Positions 16,093 to 23,688 of a stretch of DNA of 23,688 bases are shown here, in pieces. The stretch is from an uncultured Christensenella sp. (GTDB lineage Bacteria > Bacillota > Clostridia > Christensenellales > UBA3700). Made by a program: the position numbers and the translations under genes. Each line of letters starts with the position of its first letter. Positions within the stretch are counted from its first letter, which is position 1. The stretch is taken from contig CAJUBA010000021.1 in assembly GCA_910584635.1 (NCBI GenBank), forward strand, positions 1 through 23,688, read 5' to 3'. Below the pieces are notes generated by a model that worked only from the letters and a program-made list of their open reading frames with translations, ran no database searches and had not been told where the DNA came from.

Positions 16093-18720
16093 ATGGATAT
16101 GTCAAAGACTTACGATCCGAAATCGTTTGAAAACAAACTGTATAAGGAGTGGATGGATAAAGGTTATTTCAAGGCTAAGGCAGACGCTAAGAAAGAGCCG
16201 TTTACTATCGTTATTCCCCCGCCTAATATTACGGGGCAGTTGCATATAGGACACGCGCTAAACGATACTATTCAGGACGTCATAATAAGATTTAAGAGAA
16301 TGCAGGGATTCAGCACGCTGTGGCTTCCCGGCACGGATCACGCGTCTATCGCTACGGAAGTTAAGATAGTAGAGAAGATGAAGAACGAAGAAGGGCTTAC
16401 CAAAAAGGACGTCGGAAGAGAAGGCTTTTTGAAAAGAGCGTGGGCGTGGAAAGAGCAGTACAGCGGAAGAATTGTCGAGCAACTTAAAAAACTCGGCGCT
16501 TCGTGCGATTGGTCGAGAGAGACTTTTACAATGGACGAGAAATGTTCCCGCGCCGTAAACGAAGTTTTTGTCAATCTATACAATAAAGGACTGATATACA
16601 AAGGCGACAGAATCATCAACTGGTGTCCTTGCTGCAAAACCGCTCTAAGCGACGCTGAAGTAGAATATAAGGAACAGGACAGTCATCTTTGGCATATAAA
16701 GTATCCGTTTGAAGACGGAAGCGGAGAGATTGTAGTCGCTACTACAAGACCGGAAACAATGCTTGGCGATACCGCTGTCGCTGTCAATCCCAAAGACGAA
16801 AGATACAAAGACGCAATAGGAAAGATGTTGGTATTGCCGCTTTTGAATAAGTTGATTCCAGTTGTCGCGGACGAATACGTAGAAACGGATTTCGGAAGCG
16901 GAGCGGTAAAGATTACTCCCGCGCACGACCCGAACGACTTTGAAGTCGGATTAAGACACAATCTCGAAATTATCAAGGTTATGAACGACGACGGTTCAAT
17001 GAACGAAAACGCAGGAAGTTATTGCGGATTGGACAGAGCGCAGGCGAGAAAGCGTATATGCGAAGATTTGCATGCGCAGGGATATATGGTAAAGATTGAG
17101 GATTATAAGCACAACGTCGGCGAGTGTTACAGATGCCACGCCACGGTTGAGCCTATAGTCAGCAAACAGTGGTTTGTCAAAATGCAACCGCTTGCAAAAC
17201 CCGCTATAGACGTCGTAAAGAAAAAGCAAGTGGAATTCATTCCGTCCAGATTTAGTAAGGTATATTTCAACTGGATGGAGAATATTAAAGATTGGTGTAT
17301 ATCCCGTCAACTTTGGTGGGGACACAGAATCCCCGCGTATTACTGCGACGATTGCGGCGAAATGACCGTATCGAAGATAGGCGTTGACGTTTGTCCCAAG
17401 TGCGGAGGTAAGCGCGTTCGTCAGGACGAGGACGTTCTCGACACTTGGTTTTCCAGCGCGCTTTGGCCGTTTTCCACGTTGGGTTATCCCGACAAAACGG
17501 ACGACCTCAAGTATTTTTATCCAAACTCGCTGTTGGTTACCGCTTACGATATAATCTTTTTCTGGGTGGCGAGAATGATATTCTCCGGTATCGAACACAT
17601 GGGAGAAATACCTTTCCCCGAAGTGCTTATCCACGGTATTGTAAGAGATTCGCAAGGCAGAAAGATGAGCAAGTCTTTGGGCAACGGCATTGATCCGTTG
17701 GAGATAATAGACTCTTACGGAGCGGACAGTTTGAGATTTTCTTTGGTACAGGGACTCGCGCCGGGTAACGACACGAAGTATACCGACCAAAAGACGGAGT
17801 TTTCCAGAAACTTCATGAATAAACTTTGGAACGCTTCCAGATTTGTTCTGCTCAACCTTAAAGGGGTAAGGCTTAAAGATATAGGTTCCTTCAGACTTAC
17901 CAACGCGGACAAATGGATACTTTCCAGAATGAATAAGGCGATAAAAGAAATTACCGCGAATCTTGAAAAGTACGAACTCGGCAATGCAGCGGCGAGACTG
18001 TATGACTTCGTATGGACTGAATTTTGCGATTGGTATATCGAATTGGCGAAAGTCGCGCTGTATGGAGATAGCGAAGATAAAAAGGCGAATACGTTGAGCG
18101 TATTGGTTTTTGTATTGGAAAATATACTTAAACTCATGCATCCTTTTGTTCCGTTTATCACCGAAGAGATTTACAAGAATCTTCCCACGACCAAAAAGAG
18201 CATTGTGATTTCCGAATGGCCGAGCGTAAATAAAAAATTCAATTACGCGAAAGAGAGCGTAGAATTTTCAAAGGCGATGGAAGCGGTCAAGGCTATAAGA
18301 AACATGAAGGCCGAAAAAGGAGTTGCTCCGTCCAAAAAGATAAGCGCTTATTTTGTGTCTAGCGCTGTAAATCAAAAAGACGTCGGCTATATTTGTAAAC
18401 TTGCAAGCGTAGAAAGCGTGGAATTTGTCGACAATAAAAACGGTATAGAAGAGAAGTTGGTTTCGCTTTTCGGAGATTTCGGAGAAATAGCGGTTCCGCT
18501 TGGAGATTTGGTAGACGTCGAAAAAGAAGTTAAGAGATTGCGCGCCGAATACGATATTACTATGAGCGAGGTCCAAAGAAGCGAGAAAATGCTTTCAAAT
18601 CAAGGCTTTGTGGCGAAAGCGCCTAAGGCGTTGATTGACAAAGAGAAGGAAAAACTCGTAAACTATACTCAGAAGGCAAATAAACTCAAATCGGAGATAG
18701 ACAGTCTTCTCAACAACTGA
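16093..18720 (+). CDS. valS: Valyl-tRNA synthetase
   Basis: 875 residues, normal for bacterial ValRS. It charges tRNA-Val with valine in the cytosol and edits mischarged threonine. The class I motifs are HIGH at 51-54 (in PPPNITGQLHIGHAL) and KMSKS at 524-528. The editing domain lies between them (TTRPETMLGDTAVAVNP near 217-233). A zinc-finger-like CDDCGE/CPKCGG pair follows the WWGHRIPAYY motif. The anticodon-binding domain and a C-terminal coiled coil (about 805-875) typical of ValRS end the protein. ATG 16093 follows AAGG. No T-box leader exists; the gene is internal to the pgsA operon, unlike many Firmicutes valS genes. Confidence 0.97.
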   Translation: MDMSKTYDPKSFENKLYKEWMDKGYFKAKADAKKEPFTIVIPPPNITGQLHIGHALNDTIQDVIIRFKRMQGFSTLWLPGTDHASIATEVKIVEKMKNEEGLTKKDVGREGFLKRAWAWKEQYSGRIVEQLKKLGASCDWSRETFTMDEKCSRAVNEVFVNLYNKGLIYKGDRIINWCPCCKTALSDAEVEYKEQDSHLWHIKYPFEDGSGEIVVATTRPETMLGDTAVAVNPKDERYKDAIGKMLVLPLLNKLIPVVADEYVETDFGSGAVKITPAHDPNDFEVGLRHNLEIIKVMNDDGSMNENAGSYCGLDRAQARKRICEDLHAQGYMVKIEDYKHNVGECYRCHATVEPIVSKQWFVKMQPLAKPAIDVVKKKQVEFIPSRFSKVYFNWMENIKDWCISRQLWWGHRIPAYYCDDCGEMTVSKIGVDVCPKCGGKRVRQDEDVLDTWFSSALWPFSTLGYPDKTDDLKYFYPNSLLVTAYDIIFFWVARMIFSGIEHMGEIPFPEVLIHGIVRDSQGRKMSKSLGNGIDPLEIIDSYGADSLRFSLVQGLAPGNDTKYTDQKTEFSRNFMNKLWNASRFVLLNLKGVRLKDIGSFRLTNADKWILSRMNKAIKEITANLEKYELGNAAARLYDFVWTEFCDWYIELAKVALYGDSEDKKANTLSVLVFVLENILKLMHPFVPFITEEIYKNLPTTKKSIVISEWPSVNKKFNYAKESVEFSKAMEAVKAIRNMKAEKGVAPSKKISAYFVSSAVNQKDVGYICKLASVESVEFVDNKNGIEEKLVSLFGDFGEIAVPLGDLVDVEKEVKRLRAEYDITMSEVQRSEKMLSNQGFVAKAPKALIDKEKEKLVNYTQKANKLKSEIDSLLNN

Positions 18721-18729
18721 TAAACGGAT

Positions 18730-19383
18730 ATGAAATATATATTTTTTGATTTTGACGGAACGATAAGCAACACTCACGACGGGGTTTGCGATATATTGGA
18801 AAAGACTTTCGACAAGTATAAAGTCGACGTCGACAAGTCGCTGTATTCCAGATTTATCGGTCCGCCTTTGTCGGAAACTTTCGAAAAGTATATCGGCAAA
18901 GACAAGGCGTATGAAGCGGTGCAGTATTTCAGAACGCTTTACGTTGGAGAAAACGCGATATATAAAAGCAAACTTTACGACGGCGTCGCAGATATGTTGG
19001 CGCAATGCCATGATATGGAAGGCATAACGACCGGCGTTGCTACTTGTAAAAAACACGAAGAAGCCGACCATCTTTTAGATTGGTTCGGAGTAAGAAACAG
19101 TGTGGAAATACTTTCGGGATTGGTTTACAACGTAAGAGAAACCAAAGCGGAAGTTTTGCAATACGCGCTTGATAAATACGGATTGCAAGCGCAAGACTGC
19201 GTGATGGTCGGAGATACCATTTACGACGTAGAAGGCGCGGAAGAATTGGGTATAGACTGTATACTGTGTTTATGGGGTTTTGGAGATTACGAAAATATTC
19301 ACAACAAAAACGTGATTTTCCGCGCGAAAACTCCTTACGACGTGATTGAGTTTGTAAAAGACAATTACGCTAAAAAACGTTAA
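18730..19383 (+). CDS. HAD-superfamily phosphatase (phosphoglycolate phosphatase-like)
   Basis: 217 residues. Catalytic motif I is DFDGT with nucleophile D7 and general acid D9; Lys139 (ETKAEVL) is motif III; motif IV is VGDTIYD with D162 and D166 for magnesium. A helical cap lies between residues 15 and 80, as in subfamily I HADs of the Gph type. The motif II Ser/Thr appears as T in VATCK. Such enzymes hydrolyse small phosphate esters in the cytosol; the substrate is not predictable. It starts 9 nt after valS with only a weak ribosome binding site (ACGGA), so translation probably depends partly on ribosomes leaving valS. The following membrane-protein gene is 23 nt away. Confidence 0.88.
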   Translation: MKYIFFDFDGTISNTHDGVCDILEKTFDKYKVDVDKSLYSRFIGPPLSETFEKYIGKDKAYEAVQYFRTLYVGENAIYKSKLYDGVADMLAQCHDMEGITTGVATCKKHEEADHLLDWFGVRNSVEILSGLVYNVRETKAEVLQYALDKYGLQAQDCVMVGDTIYDVEGAEELGIDCILCLWGFGDYENIHNKNVIFRAKTPYDVIEFVKDNYAKKR

Positions 19384-19406
19384 AATTTCTAAAAGGAGCA
19401 AATATA

Positions 19407-20219
19407 ATGAGTTATTCCAAAAGTACGTTAGATTATATGCGACGTAATTTTCTCAAAAGTATGGCGGCTTTGTTCGTACCCGCTCTTTTAATGGGAATTT
19501 TGCTCGACCCTTTGAGTATGCTCGATATAATCGTAAGCATAGGAAGAAAGGAAAATACGTACAATTCATTTATAGATATTTTTAAGAAACTCAACGGCTT
19601 TACAAGCGTAGGAAGACTGTTTCTGATTATATTGGTTTTGATGATTACCATAGTCTTTGTCAGCGTTACTTCGGGATTCAACAGACAGAGAATGCGTTAC
19701 GGCAAGGATGCCAAACTTACTAATATCGGCGAATTCCTAAACGACCATTTTATACCTGTGGCGAAATACGCGCTGTTCATATTTATTTCTATGGAAATGG
19801 TTGCGATTTTGCTTTCTACGTTTTTGTATACCGCTATTAAAGTATTGAAAAATTCGCTGGCGGCTTGTATTATTCTTTCGGTTTTGTTTTTGCTTATCGA
19901 ACTTTATTTGGTCGCTTTGTCTTTGCTTTCGATACCGAATATGACGATGAAAGGTTTTGGTTTGTTCAAATCGCTCGCGCAATCCGCTACAAGTTTGAGC
20001 GCGAAAAGTTTCAAACTCTTTTTCGCGATTTTGTGGCTTATGGTTTTGCTGATGTTGCCGACGACTTTCATTATCATCTTCCCGTTTGAAAATATGAAGT
20101 TTGTGTTAAAAGCGCTGTCGTGCATTTTCTATTGGGTTATGGTTTCTTATTTGAGCGTAATGACTTATATTGTATATTTCGACGTTGAAGAATTGGAAAG
20201 GGAGGACTTGAAACTATGA
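19407..20219 (+). CDS. Polytopic membrane protein of unknown function
   Basis: 270 residues with about six hydrophobic segments: near 17-42, 68-93, 118-145, 148-178, 203-224 and 230-258. A long hydrophilic loop lies around 42-66. The end is acidic (FDVEELEREDLKL). I do not recognise the family. ATG 19407 has a strong AAAGGAG upstream. The stop overlaps the next gene's start as ATGA. The two adjacent membrane proteins are probably made together and may form one complex (inference from coupling only). Confidence 0.78.
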   Translation: MSYSKSTLDYMRRNFLKSMAALFVPALLMGILLDPLSMLDIIVSIGRKENTYNSFIDIFKKLNGFTSVGRLFLIILVLMITIVFVSVTSGFNRQRMRYGKDAKLTNIGEFLNDHFIPVAKYALFIFISMEMVAILLSTFLYTAIKVLKNSLAACIILSVLFLLIELYLVALSLLSIPNMTMKGFGLFKSLAQSATSLSAKSFKLFFAILWLMVLLMLPTTFIIIFPFENMKFVLKALSCIFYWVMVSYLSVMTYIVYFDVEELEREDLKL

Positions 20220-21172
20220 TAACAAAAGACTCTTTCAGTATTTTGATTTCAAAATTTTCGTTGGTATATCAACTTATACTCGCGATATTGATTGCTTTGC
20301 TTATTTTCGGTATTATCGGATATGCAATACTTGCTCCTACGTTGAGCAGTTACGTCAGCGATCTTAACGAACTTGAAATAGGTAAGACTGTAAAGGATTA
20401 TCTTACGTCAATTTTCGGCGGGTCGGAAGCCGAAGACGGAGTGCAGCACGGAATGACGGTGGAGTATCAAAACCTTGTCCAAGCGATAAAGCAGATAGGA
20501 ACAGTTACCAAAGCGCATTTGGGCGCGATTTGGGGCGGAATAATTGCCGTTGTGATTATTCTTTTCCTCTTTACCGTATATTTTTATATGTGTATGTATA
20601 CCGTTACCGATACTTTGCATACGTTTATGTCGTCTGACAGCGAGTACGGGTTTACGTCCAATTTCATTGCCAACGTGGGAAAGTCGTTGAAATTTTCATT
20701 GGCTTACGTGGGAATGTATATACTTTGGATAATAATAATTTTCGGTTTATGCGTAGGACTGGGATTTTTGGTAGGCGCGTTGAATAACTTCTTGGGACTG
20801 GTCGTAGCGTATTTTACCGCAATCTTGGCGTTGGCTATCAGACGTTCATTGTTTGCCGGTTGGATGCCCGCTTACGTTGTGTCGGATATGACTGTAAACG
20901 AAAGTTTGCTCGCCAACTTCAAAATGGCAAGCAAGACGTTCAAAGATACTCTCGGGGTATACTTTGTAGTCTATCTTGCGTCGCTGTTGCTTTCTCTTTC
21001 TGTAGGCGTTCTAACGCTTGGATTCGGACTGTTTATAGTAGTGGGAGTAACCCAAGTTCTTTGTCAGGCTTACGATATGGTAACTTATTATCACTATTGC
21101 GGAAAAAAATATTACAGAGATTCTCAGCACGTAGTCGATCCGAAACAAAAATACAAAGACGCGGTTAAATAA
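20216..21172 (+). CDS. Polytopic membrane protein of unknown function, coupled to the preceding gene
   Basis: 318 residues with about six hydrophobic segments: near 14-42, 103-130, 155-180, 182-210, 243-270 and 272-290. A hydrophilic stretch (about 46-100) between the first two contains GGSEAEDG and is the only sizeable soluble part. The end is charged (VVDPKQKYKDAVK). No catalytic or transport motif is visible. It begins at ATG 20216 overlapping the upstream stop by 4 nt and is the last gene of the operon. Its transcription meets the 6S RNA terminator on the other strand 20 to 60 nt beyond its stop. Confidence 0.78.
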   Translation: MITKDSFSILISKFSLVYQLILAILIALLIFGIIGYAILAPTLSSYVSDLNELEIGKTVKDYLTSIFGGSEAEDGVQHGMTVEYQNLVQAIKQIGTVTKAHLGAIWGGIIAVVIILFLFTVYFYMCMYTVTDTLHTFMSSDSEYGFTSNFIANVGKSLKFSLAYVGMYILWIIIIFGLCVGLGFLVGALNNFLGLVVAYFTAILALAIRRSLFAGWMPAYVVSDMTVNESLLANFKMASKTFKDTLGVYFVVYLASLLLSLSVGVLTLGFGLFIVVGVTQVLCQAYDMVTYYHYCGKKYYRDSQHVVDPKQKYKDAVK

Positions 21173-21191
21173 GTTTTTAATACAGTTAAAT

Positions 21192-21232
21192 AAAAAAGCA
21201 AAACGGCAAACGATAATCGTTTGCCGTTTTGC
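21192..21232 (-). terminator. Strong intrinsic terminator of the 6S RNA gene
   Basis: A perfect 15-bp stem (21198-21212 with 21218-21232, arm GCAAAACGGCAAACG) has a 5-nt loop. On the minus strand it is followed by TTTTTT (21192-21197). The plus strand lacks a T-tract, so it points at the minus-strand RNA, though the hairpin may also hinder the incoming operon. Confidence 0.92.
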
Positions 21233-21396
21233 AGTACACAACCGAGAGCAATTCTGAACCCGCTTTATAGCAGGTGGGTATCCTGTGAAAATCTTTTGTA
21301 ATCCTTTAACCGCTACTGCGGTAAGGCGCGCCAGCCAACTCCCAACTCCGGATTCCCTATTCAAGAGTGCGGTACAATGTGCATCTCGTTTGTGTA
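21192..21396 (-). ncRNA. ssrS: 6S RNA
   Basis: The minus strand encodes a roughly 200-nt RNA with the 6S layout. A closing stem pairs TGCACA and ACCG (5' side; plus 21370-21383) with CGGT and TGTGTA (3' side; plus 21235-21244). A central bubble has a small hairpin on its 3' side, CCTGCT/AGCGGG (plus 21259-21274). An inner stem pairs GGGAATCC with GGATACCC (plus 21350-21357/21276-21283, one mismatch), and an apical hairpin is ACCGC/GCGGT (plus 21309-21322). It has its own promoter and a strong terminator. 6S RNA mimics an open promoter and binds housekeeping RNA polymerase in slow growth (family knowledge). Ends are inferred from promoter and terminator; no ORF fits. Confidence 0.85.
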
Positions 21397-21401
21397 TCTA
21401 T

Positions 21402-21430
21402 ATTATACAATACAGTAAATGCAAAATCAA
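21402..21430 (-). promoter_or_regulatory. Promoter of the 6S RNA gene
   Basis: On the minus strand TTGATT (21425-21430), a 17-nt spacer, and TATAAT (21402-21407). It predicts a start near 21395, just before the closing stem. Confidence 0.85.
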
Positions 21431-21693
21431 TACGCATTTTATATTTTTCTGTTCCAAAAAAAGTAAAATATTTATTAAGTTAAATATTTTTTCGATATAG
21501 GTCGATTAAATGCAAAGGGGACGCGTAATAATTTGAAAGCAACGTTAATTTTTCTCGTTTGGATTCGCCCGAAAGTTTATTTTATAGATAATTAAGCGCG
21601 TATATTGCAAAATTTTATAAAAAGAATTGTAGTGTAGAAAAACTTTATTTTACTCGCGTTATATTTCTTTTGTTAAAACGAAACAAAAAAGGT
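21431..21693. other. AT-rich spacer between the divergent 6S RNA and asnS promoters
   Basis: I see no ORF, T-box or hairpin of note here. The stretch is AT-rich with several A and T runs. The asnS reading frame extends back to 21670, but the ribosome binding site places the start at 21754. Confidence 0.6.
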
Positions 21694-21722
21694 TTGTATT
21701 TCATAAACATATATGGTATACT
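21694..21722 (+). promoter_or_regulatory. Sigma-A-type promoter of asnS
   Basis: TTGTAT (21694-21699), a 17-nt spacer, and TATACT (21717-21722). The start would fall near 21729, leaving a leader of only about 25 nt with no room for a T-box. Confidence 0.78.
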
Positions 21723-21753
21723 CTTATATATTATAAAATGTAAAGAGGCGGAT

Positions 21754-23145
21754 ATGAGCAGAATAACGTTAAAACAACTTGCAATCGATTTTGAAAAGTA
21801 CGCGGATAAGCAGGTAAACGTAAGCGGTTGGGTGAGAACGATAAGAGATAGCAAAAATTTTGCGTTTATCGAACTTAACGACGGAACATTTTTTAAGTCT
21901 ACGCAGATAATTGCGGACTCTTGTCTTGACAACTATAAAAATGTCGTATCTCAAAATGTCGGCGCAGGTATAAGCGTGCAAGGAACGGTTGTGGTTACTC
22001 CGGGAATGAAACAGCCTTATGAAATAAAAGCGGAGAAGATAACTGTCGAAGCGACTTCTACGCCGTCCTATCCTTTGCAGAAAAAAAGACATACCATGGA
22101 GTATCTGAGAGAAATCGCGCATTTAAGACCGAGAGCCAACACTTTTCAGGCTGTGTTTAGAGTGCGTTCGGTTGCCGCTCAGGCTATACACGCGTTTTTC
22201 GCTTCGAGAAACTTTGTTTACGTCAACACTCCGTTGATAACGACAAGCGATTGCGAGGGCGCGGGAGAAATGTTCAAGGTTACGACTTTGGATATGAAAA
22301 AACCGCCTTTGACAAAAGACGGAGAAATAGACTATTCAAAAGACTTTTTCGGCAAATCCGCCGGATTGACCGTCAGCGGTCAACTTAACGCAGAGTGTTT
22401 TGCGCTTGCGTTTGGTAACGTCTATACTTTCGGACCGACTTTCAGAGCGGAAAAGAGTTATACCAACCGCCACGCTTCCGAATTTTGGATGATTGAGCCG
22501 GAAATCGCGTTTGCGGATTTGCAAGACGATATGAATCTCGCTCGCGATATGGTCAAATACGTTATAAAAGACGTGCTTGAAAAATGTCCCGATGAAATGG
22601 CTTTTTTCAACAACTTTATGGATAAAGGACTTATCGAGAGATTGCAGGGTATTGTAGAAAGCGATTTTGCAACGGTAACTTATACCCAAGCGATAGAATT
22701 GCTCGAAAAGCATAAAGACGAATTCCAGTATCCCGTATTCTGGGGCGCGGATTTGCAGACGGAACATGAAAGATACCTTACCGAAAAGATTTTCCAAAAG
22801 CCGGTTTTTGTTACCGATTATCCGAAGGAAATCAAGGCATTCTATATGCGTCTTAACGATGACGGAAAGACCGTTGCGGCAGTAGACTTGCTTGTGCCGG
22901 GTGTCGGAGAAATTATCGGCGGTAGTCAGAGAGAAGAAAGACTTGATTTGCTTATCGAGAGAATAAAGGAACTCGGACTTAATGAAGAAGATTACTGGTG
23001 GTATCTTGATTTGCGCAGATACGGCGGTGTAAAACACGCAGGTTACGGTTTGGGCTTTGAAAGACTTATAATGTATTTGACAGGTATGCAGAACATAAGG
23101 GACGTTATTCCGTTCTCGCGTACGACGGGCAATGCCGACTTCTAA
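21754..23145 (+). CDS. asnS: Asparaginyl-tRNA synthetase
   Basis: 463 residues from ATG 21754, chosen for AGAGG (21744-21748) 5 nt upstream; a longer frame from TTG 21670 would overlap the promoter. It charges tRNA-Asn in the cytosol. An N-terminal OB-fold anticodon-binding domain (about 17-110, VNVSGWVRTIRDSKNFAFI) precedes the class II catalytic core. Motif 1 lies near RNFVYVNTPLITTSDCEGAGEMF, where GAGEMFKVTT is characteristic of AsnRS; motif 2 near FRAEKSYTNRHASEF; motif 3 is GYGLGFERLIMYLTG. The C-terminus IRDVIPFSRTTGNADF is the usual AsnRS ending. Single-gene transcription unit with its own promoter. Confidence 0.96.
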   Translation: MSRITLKQLAIDFEKYADKQVNVSGWVRTIRDSKNFAFIELNDGTFFKSTQIIADSCLDNYKNVVSQNVGAGISVQGTVVVTPGMKQPYEIKAEKITVEATSTPSYPLQKKRHTMEYLREIAHLRPRANTFQAVFRVRSVAAQAIHAFFASRNFVYVNTPLITTSDCEGAGEMFKVTTLDMKKPPLTKDGEIDYSKDFFGKSAGLTVSGQLNAECFALAFGNVYTFGPTFRAEKSYTNRHASEFWMIEPEIAFADLQDDMNLARDMVKYVIKDVLEKCPDEMAFFNNFMDKGLIERLQGIVESDFATVTYTQAIELLEKHKDEFQYPVFWGADLQTEHERYLTEKIFQKPVFVTDYPKEIKAFYMRLNDDGKTVAAVDLLVPGVGEIIGGSQREERLDLLIERIKELGLNEEDYWWYLDLRRYGGVKHAGYGLGFERLIMYLTGMQNIRDVIPFSRTTGNADF

Positions 23146-23173
23146 AAAATTTTTCAAAAAGTCGGAAAATCAG

Positions 23174-23203
23174 TTGCTAATTATTAAAAAATTAGTTTAT
23201 AAT
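23174..23203 (+). promoter_or_regulatory. Promoter of the tRNA-Thr gene
   Basis: TTGCTA (23174-23179), an 18-nt spacer, and TATAAT (23198-23203), placed 24 nt before the tRNA 5' end. Confidence 0.75.
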
Positions 23204-23227
23204 ATATGCGACTTCGTTCGCATATAC

Positions 23228-23303
23228 GCTACTGTGGCTCAGCAGGTAGAGCAGTTCACTCGTAATGAACAGGTCGCCAGTTCGAATCTGGCCAGTAGCT
23301 CCA
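23228..23303 (+). tRNA. tRNA-Thr (anticodon CGT)
   Basis: A 76-nt cloverleaf. The acceptor stem GCTACTG pairs with CAGTAGC, and CCA is encoded at the 3' end. The D-arm is GCTC/GAGC; the anticodon stem GTTCA/TGAAC holds loop CTCGTAA with anticodon CGT, reading ACG; the T-arm is GCCAG/CTGGC with TTCGAAT loop. All stems pair fully. Confidence 0.96.
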
Positions 23304-23308
23304 CTTAC

Positions 23309-23341
23309 AGGACTCTTGAGAAATCAAGAGTCCTTGTTTTA
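23309..23341 (+). terminator. Intrinsic terminator after tRNA-Thr
   Basis: AGGACTCTTGA (23309-23319) pairs perfectly with TCAAGAGTCCT (23324-23334) around a GAAA loop, followed by TGTTTTA. Confidence 0.9.
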
Positions 23342-23519
23342 TCGCTACCGGATTAGGACGAAATCGTAACGCTCGCAGGTTCGCTTTATCAAATGATTAA
23401 GAATTTATTATTAAATATGTATGGGTTTGCAGTTAATAATTCTTTATCTTTTTTATTTTGCAATAATTAAAAATAGTCAAAAATTTTCTATTTTAATTAA
23501 ATTCTAACATAATTCCAAA
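23342..23519. other. Gene-free AT-rich stretch
   Basis: After about 50 bases of mixed sequence this becomes strongly AT-rich. I see no ORF, RNA fold or repeat that stands out before the repeat pair at 23520. Confidence 0.6.
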
Positions 23520-23688
23520 AAAAGTGTACTTTTACTGACCGCGAGATATTGCCAAATAAAATTCATTATTGTATAATTATTATGAAGAATTGCTCGTTTT
23601 TTGAGTATAACAGCATAAGATTTATTGGTCAGGAAAAGTACACTTTTACTGACTGGTAAAAAACGGGGTAGAAATGGATATTAGGAAG
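23520..23688 (+). mobile_element. Possible left end of an insertion sequence (IS21-like?)
   Basis: The 21-nt segment 23520-23540 is inverted at 23627-23647 with one mismatch. The second copy lies within a near-palindrome, GTCAGGAAAAGT-AC-ACTTTTACTGAC (23628-23653, one mismatch), so ACTTTTACTGAC is also directly repeated. Multiple repeats at the end, just ahead of a transposase-like start, are typical of the IS21 family. An ORF opens at 23674. The element would continue beyond the window, so its identity cannot be confirmed. Confidence 0.4.
23674..23688 (+). CDS. First codons of an ORF truncated by the window edge, possibly a transposase
   Basis: ATG 23674 is preceded by GGGGT (23665-23669) at 4 nt spacing and gives MDIRK before the window ends. 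The preceding repeats suggest a transposase such as IstA, but five codons cannot identify it. Confidence 0.35.

Noticed and set aside
16996..18141. 381-codon minus-strand ORF
   Set aside because: It lies wholly inside valS in antisense, with no family resemblance or start signal.
21233..21400. T-box or other leader for asnS on the plus strand
   Set aside because: The structure, promoter and T-tract all point to a minus-strand RNA, and the asnS promoter lies downstream of it.
23132..23356. 74-codon plus-strand ORF across the tRNA
   Set aside because: It overlaps the end of asnS and a perfect tRNA gene with its terminator.

Overview
The window looks like chromosomal DNA of a low-GC, Gram-positive-type bacterium, most likely an uncultured gut-type member of Clostridia (inference). 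The grounds are strong sigma-A-type promoters (TTGxxx, 17 nt, TATAAT), purine-rich ribosome binding sites, a Firmicutes-type set of housekeeping genes (hslO, pgsA, valS, asnS), BspA-like leucine-rich-repeat proteins and a 6S RNA. The genetic code is standard. No phage, CRISPR or secretion locus is visible.

Layout. 1-1470: 3' part of a membrane-anchored protein with a VEK-rich coiled coil. 1471-2006: gene-free and repeat-bearing. 1946-6429: a four-gene operon with its own promoter and terminator (polytopic membrane protein, YqeM-like methyltransferase, Hsp33, large helical-repeat protein), tightly packed with two overlaps. 6463-7476: YkvI-like transporter, convergent with a minus-strand NitT/TauT-type ABC operon (lipoprotein, ATPase, permease; 10132 down to 7506). 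Divergent from that operon, 10214-14856 carries three tandem BspA-like LRR genes that encode no signal peptide.

14981-21172 is a six-gene housekeeping and envelope operon: pgsA, a small membrane protein, valS, a HAD phosphatase and two polytopic membrane proteins. Facing it on the minus strand is a 6S RNA gene (about 21192-21396) with its own promoter and a very strong terminator. asnS follows, with its own promoter, then a tRNA-Thr(CGT) with promoter and terminator. The last 170 bases hold an inverted/direct repeat set and the first codons of an ORF, resembling the left end of an insertion sequence that continues outside the window.

The most unusual parts are the LRR cluster (modular duplication, a 138-bp in-frame tandem repeat, basic amphipathic C-terminal tails, and a third member that stops within a module), the repeat-rich gene-free stretch 1471-2006, and the IS-like end at the right edge. 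I did not find convincing evidence of a wholly new multi-gene system. The LRR trio is the best candidate for undescribed biology.
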